From NCBI GenBank assembly GCA_023384415.1, contig JAHDWJ010000016.1:104295-168294 (forward strand): 64,000 nucleotides of DNA, read 5' to 3'. A model generated the notes under the pieces. It ran no database searches, had not been told where the DNA came from, and saw nothing but the letters and a program-made list of their open reading frames with translations. Source of the stretch: Anaerolineae bacterium (GTDB lineage Bacteria; Chloroflexota; Anaerolineae; Promineifilales; Promineifilaceae). This document shows positions 61,476-64,000 of the stretch, one piece after another (the first letter of the stretch is position 1; each line of letters begins with the position of its first letter). Both the position numbers and the translations under genes were made by a program.

Positions 61476-61526
61476 GAGAACTGAGGGCTGAGGGCTGAGG
61501 GAGTTCCCTCAGTTCTCTTGTTTTTT
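61476..61526 (+). terminator. Intrinsic terminator built from a heptad repeat
   Basis: GAGAACTGAGGG pairs with CCCTCAGTTCTC, followed by TTGTTTTTT. The loop and arm contain three exact CTGAGGG units. It sits directly between the HMG-CoA reductase stop and the next start at 61528. Confidence 0.88.
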
Positions 61527-61527
61527 A

Positions 61528-63618
61528 ATGTCAGATCAATCATATCGTAACTGTTTATTGGCCCTCACAGGGGGGCTGCTGTTTTTTTTCTGTATTACCT
61601 GCTTTGGGGTGATAGCCATTTCTGGCGGGGTAATTGCTCTGGGGGAGGCCGTTGCTAATTGGCCTACCCTCACTTTGCAGCCGACCATTTCCCTGCCTAC
61701 GGAAACGGCTGCTCCGGCTCAGACTCAGGCGGAACTGGCCCCAATTCCACCGCCTACGCAGATTGCGGCCGCGCCAATAGCATCCCCCACTCCTTCTCCG
61801 GTGATACCCATCCCCCGGTTTACCCCCGCGGCGGTTATTGTTGAGCCAGCAACTCAGGCTGAATGGGAAGCCCTTGACCGGTTCTGGCATACCTATTTCC
61901 CCCCTCGGGATTATTATGAAACGGCGTACCGTCTCTCTAACCGGCGGTTGGTCAACCGGACAGTAACCGCACCGGTCTATAGTTTGGGCAGCCGCCAAAC
62001 TTTTTTCACCGATCAGGGAGAGGTTCAGGCCGTGTTGGTAGCAGCGACGGAACATGCGTATTTTTGGGTTGAAGTGGGGTTGAATCTGGACCCGACGGCA
62101 TTGAGCGCGGCCGCACAACGATTTGAGTCAGAATATTACCCACGCATTGCTTACCTTTTTGGTCAGGAATGGCGACCAGGCATGGACAATGATCCCCGTT
62201 TCAGCATTTTGCATCTGAGCAGCACCCAAGGGAATGAGTTAGGTTATTTCGACAGCAGTGATCAATATCCCTTAGCCATCAGTCATGGCTCCAACCAACA
62301 AGAGATTTTTTATCTCAATATGGCCTCATTGACCGTTGGCGAAGATTTATATTTTGGCACGATGGTGCATGAATACCAACACCTCATTCAATGGTGGCTG
62401 GATCCTAATGAAACGATCTGGCTGAATGAAGGGTTGTCGCAACTGGCAGAAACATATGTGGGGCTAGATACAGTTTCGATTCGAGATTATCTGGATAATC
62501 CTGGTATTCAACTGAACAGTTGGCCTGATGATAAGAGCAATGAGGATGCTATTTATGCCCATTATGCGGCCAGCTATCTGTTTGTGCTTTATTTGTGGGA
62601 ACAGCTAGGGGATGCGGCGATTCAGGAGCTGGCCCGCCACCCGGCCAATGGGTTGGCCTCGGTGCGTCAGGTTTTGGCCGGGTATCGGCCTGATTTGACG
62701 TTGGAGCAGTTTTTGGGGCAGTTCGCGGCCGCGCTCTGGCTAGATGATCCTGCGGTGGGGTCGGCTTACCATTTTGCCCATCAGTCCCTACGGCGGCCGG
62801 CCGCACCCCAAATTCTTGATGTTCCGATCACCCTTAACCGCGCTGTCAACCAATATGGTCTGGAATATCTCCCCATCAGACCAAACGGCCGCTATACCAT
62901 TCGTTTTGCCGGGGATAATACGGCCGCTTTGATTGGCGCCCCGCCACGCAGCGGCGACAAAATGTGGTTGGCCCCATCAGTAGATGATCTCAATGCCCAA
63001 CTGACGGCCCGTTTTGACCTGACCGGGCTGCCTACCGCCAGTCTGGAATTTTGGGCCTGGTATGAGTTAGAAGAAGAGTATGATTTTGCCTACGTCACTA
63101 TCTCTAAGGATGAGGGGCAAACCTGGGATTTACTTTTTTTCAATGGAGCGGCCGTAGGGGAGTATGGGCCGGCCTTTAATGGGTACAGCGGCGATGTGGC
63201 CGGGCACCAAGATGGTTGGATACGCACCAATATCAACTTGAACCGTTATACCGGGCAGCCGGTCCTGCTCCGTTTTGAGATGTTGACGGATGGCGGGATT
63301 AGCGGCCGCGGCTTCGCCATAGACGATCTATCCATCCCAGAGCTAAATTATGCCACCGATTTTGAAACGGATGATGGAATGTGGCAAGCCGATGGTTTTG
63401 TCTGGACAGGGCACCAGCTACCCCAGCAATGGGTTGTGCAGTGGATCCAAACCGGCGCATCCCCCCAGATTACCCCCCTACCTCTGGACATATTCAATCA
63501 GGCAGAATGGGTGTTAGAAACAGGCAGCAGTGGGGGCGTTTTGATCATCATGCCTGTTACCCCATACATTTACCAACCTGCGGCATATTGGTTGGAAGCG
63601 GTGAGTAGTGAGCAGTAA
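61528..63618 (+). CDS. Membrane-anchored HExxH metalloprotease-like protein
   Basis: The 696-residue protein has a signal-anchor ('ALTGGLLFFFCITCFGVIAI') and a Thr/Pro linker (~50-105). A metalloprotease domain follows, with His281-Glu-x-x-His285 in 'TMVHEYQHLIQWWLD' and a downstream Glu in 'WLNEGLSQLAE' (near 301), a gluzincin-like layout close to hyicolysin (M30) types. The C-terminus has an immune-inhibitor-A/MAM-like beta-sandwich ('LEFWAWYELEEEYDFAYV', 'GISGRGFAIDDLSIP'). It likely cleaves extracellular proteins. The start is 2 nt after the T-run of the terminator, and there is no ribosome-binding site. The last codons are part of a heptad repeat. Confidence 0.85.
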   Translation: MSDQSYRNCLLALTGGLLFFFCITCFGVIAISGGVIALGEAVANWPTLTLQPTISLPTETAAPAQTQAELAPIPPPTQIAAAPIASPTPSPVIPIPRFTPAAVIVEPATQAEWEALDRFWHTYFPPRDYYETAYRLSNRRLVNRTVTAPVYSLGSRQTFFTDQGEVQAVLVAATEHAYFWVEVGLNLDPTALSAAAQRFESEYYPRIAYLFGQEWRPGMDNDPRFSILHLSSTQGNELGYFDSSDQYPLAISHGSNQQEIFYLNMASLTVGEDLYFGTMVHEYQHLIQWWLDPNETIWLNEGLSQLAETYVGLDTVSIRDYLDNPGIQLNSWPDDKSNEDAIYAHYAASYLFVLYLWEQLGDAAIQELARHPANGLASVRQVLAGYRPDLTLEQFLGQFAAALWLDDPAVGSAYHFAHQSLRRPAAPQILDVPITLNRAVNQYGLEYLPIRPNGRYTIRFAGDNTAALIGAPPRSGDKMWLAPSVDDLNAQLTARFDLTGLPTASLEFWAWYELEEEYDFAYVTISKDEGQTWDLLFFNGAAVGEYGPAFNGYSGDVAGHQDGWIRTNINLNRYTGQPVLLRFEMLTDGGISGRGFAIDDLSIPELNYATDFETDDGMWQADGFVWTGHQLPQQWVVQWIQTGASPQITPLPLDIFNQAEWVLETGSSGGVLIIMPVTPYIYQPAAYWLEAVSSEQ

Positions 63619-63642
63619 TGACTGCTTACTGTTTACTGATAC
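63601..63642. repeat. Heptad run with strand switch at the end of the protease gene
   Basis: Six exact-phase 7-bp units run from GTGAGTA and GTGAGCA to CTGCTTA and CTGTTTA, the second half complementary to the first. The stop codon of the metalloprotease-like gene lies inside, and the run touches the 3' end of the YtxH gene. Confidence 0.65.
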
Positions 63643-63857
63643 TAATTATGCCCTTGTTTCATTCGCTCAAATTCACTATTTAGAGCCTGCTCCATCTCTT
63701 GTTTAGCCCGGCGACCTTCACGCATCGCTTCTTCCAGGCGGGCGTTCACTTCAGATCGTAGTTCACTGCCCGAAGCTGGGGTCAGCAGCAAAGCGGCCAC
63801 ACTGCCGACAATCGCTCCACACATAGCTCCAGCCAAAAAGCTGAAAAATTTAGACAT
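63642..63857 (-). CDS. YtxH domain-containing protein
   Basis: A 71-residue protein with an N-terminal membrane segment ('FLAGAMCGAIVGSVAALLLT') and the family motif 'LLTPASGSELRSEVNARLEE', then an amphipathic coiled-coil tail. YtxH proteins (general stress protein family) are small membrane-anchored proteins of unknown function. The start has GGAGG ~6 nt upstream on the minus strand ('GGGAGGTAAAAACC'). Confidence 0.88.
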   Translation of the reverse strand: MSKFFSFLAGAMCGAIVGSVAALLLTPASGSELRSEVNARLEEAMREGRRAKQEMEQALNSEFERMKQGHN

Positions 63858-63987
63858 GGTTTTTACCTCCCAAAATGCACTTTCAAAAGATGGGGGTGAT
63901 TATAGCAGGTTTTACTCCCGGTCATAGGGTGCAAGTAGAGGTAGGGTAGGGCAATCGCATATTAAATTTCACAGGAGAGGTAACTTG

Positions 63988-64000
63988 ATGTATCCTTCCC
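63988..64000 (+). CDS. Possible start of a gene running off the window
   Basis: An ATG follows GGAGAGG by 7 nt at the window edge ('MYPS...'). The ribosome-binding site is good, but only four codons are visible, so identity is unknown. Confidence 0.35.

Noticed and set aside
1-64000. CRISPR arrays
   Set aside because: No regularly spaced direct repeats of 24-48 bp were seen; all short-period repeats have 6-10 bp units without spacers.

Overview
The window is a dense, mid-50s %GC bacterial chromosome segment with no rRNA, tRNA, CRISPR array, phage gene or transposase that I could see. Gene content points to Chloroflexota, most likely an Anaerolineae-type heterotroph. It has a two-subunit KorAB with a fused gamma domain, a Tricorn-type protease, a MenG/UbiE menaquinone methyltransferase and an SdhCDAB complex. 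Several surface proteins have Thr/Pro linkers or end in YLPL-like tails, and there is no LPS machinery. The lineage call is inference; no marker RNA is present.

Layout. 0-3.8 kb: AIM24-family protein and korAB. 3.8-7.1 kb: Tricorn-like protease (minus). 7.5-11.5 kb: BMP/nucleoside-type ABC transporter (two permeases, duplicated ATPase, no binding protein). 12-15.1 kb: large lipoprotein built from three ~350-residue repeats. 15.2-24 kb (all minus): an AAC(6')-like acetyltransferase fused to a nucleotidyltransferase, an AlbA_2/HATPase regulator, menG, ftsK, a GT39-like mannosyltransferase-fold enzyme and an SH3 lipoprotein. 24-30.6 kb (minus): complete oligopeptide/dipeptide ABC transporter in the order D-F-A-B-C. 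31-34.2 kb: a uracil-DNA glycosylase family-4 homologue without its iron-sulfur cysteines, a methyltransferase and pdxST. 34.3-36.7 kb: Lon-like AAA protease (minus). 36.9-40.5 kb: sdhCDAB behind a promoter with a palindromic site. 40.6-52.6 kb: fmt, panE-like, cell-envelope genes (acyltransferase, GT2, B12-radical SAM, O-antigen ligase-like), a BNR surface protein, a cNMP-binding protein and a small conserved-looking protein. 52.7-59.5 kb (minus): PucC-family carrier, DUF2332-like, YihY, LVIVD-repeat surface protein and Nudix hydrolase. 59.9-63.9 kb: HMG-CoA reductase with an extra N-terminal domain, a HExxH surface protease and a YtxH protein.

How the genes work together. KorAB and succinate dehydrogenase are TCA-cycle and electron-transport steps, feeding ferredoxin and menaquinone (MenG makes the quinone). 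The Opp system, the Tricorn-like and Lon-like proteases and the secreted HExxH protein fit a peptide-using lifestyle. The GT39, GT2, acyltransferase, radical SAM and O-antigen-ligase-like genes suggest surface glycoconjugate or membrane lipid synthesis.

The strongest unexplained signals are at sequence level. (1) The octamer palindrome GCGGCCGC occurs about 94 times by hand count, against roughly two expected. It falls in every reading frame and is almost absent across the 6.6 kb peptide-transporter region, much like the cyanobacterial HIP1 element. (2) Most intergenic spacers contain short runs of imperfect 7-bp tandem repeats that often switch to their own complement and fold back. (3) Several dispersed palindromic intergenic repeat families are present, including two 122-bp MITE-like copies with 29-bp terminal inverted repeats.
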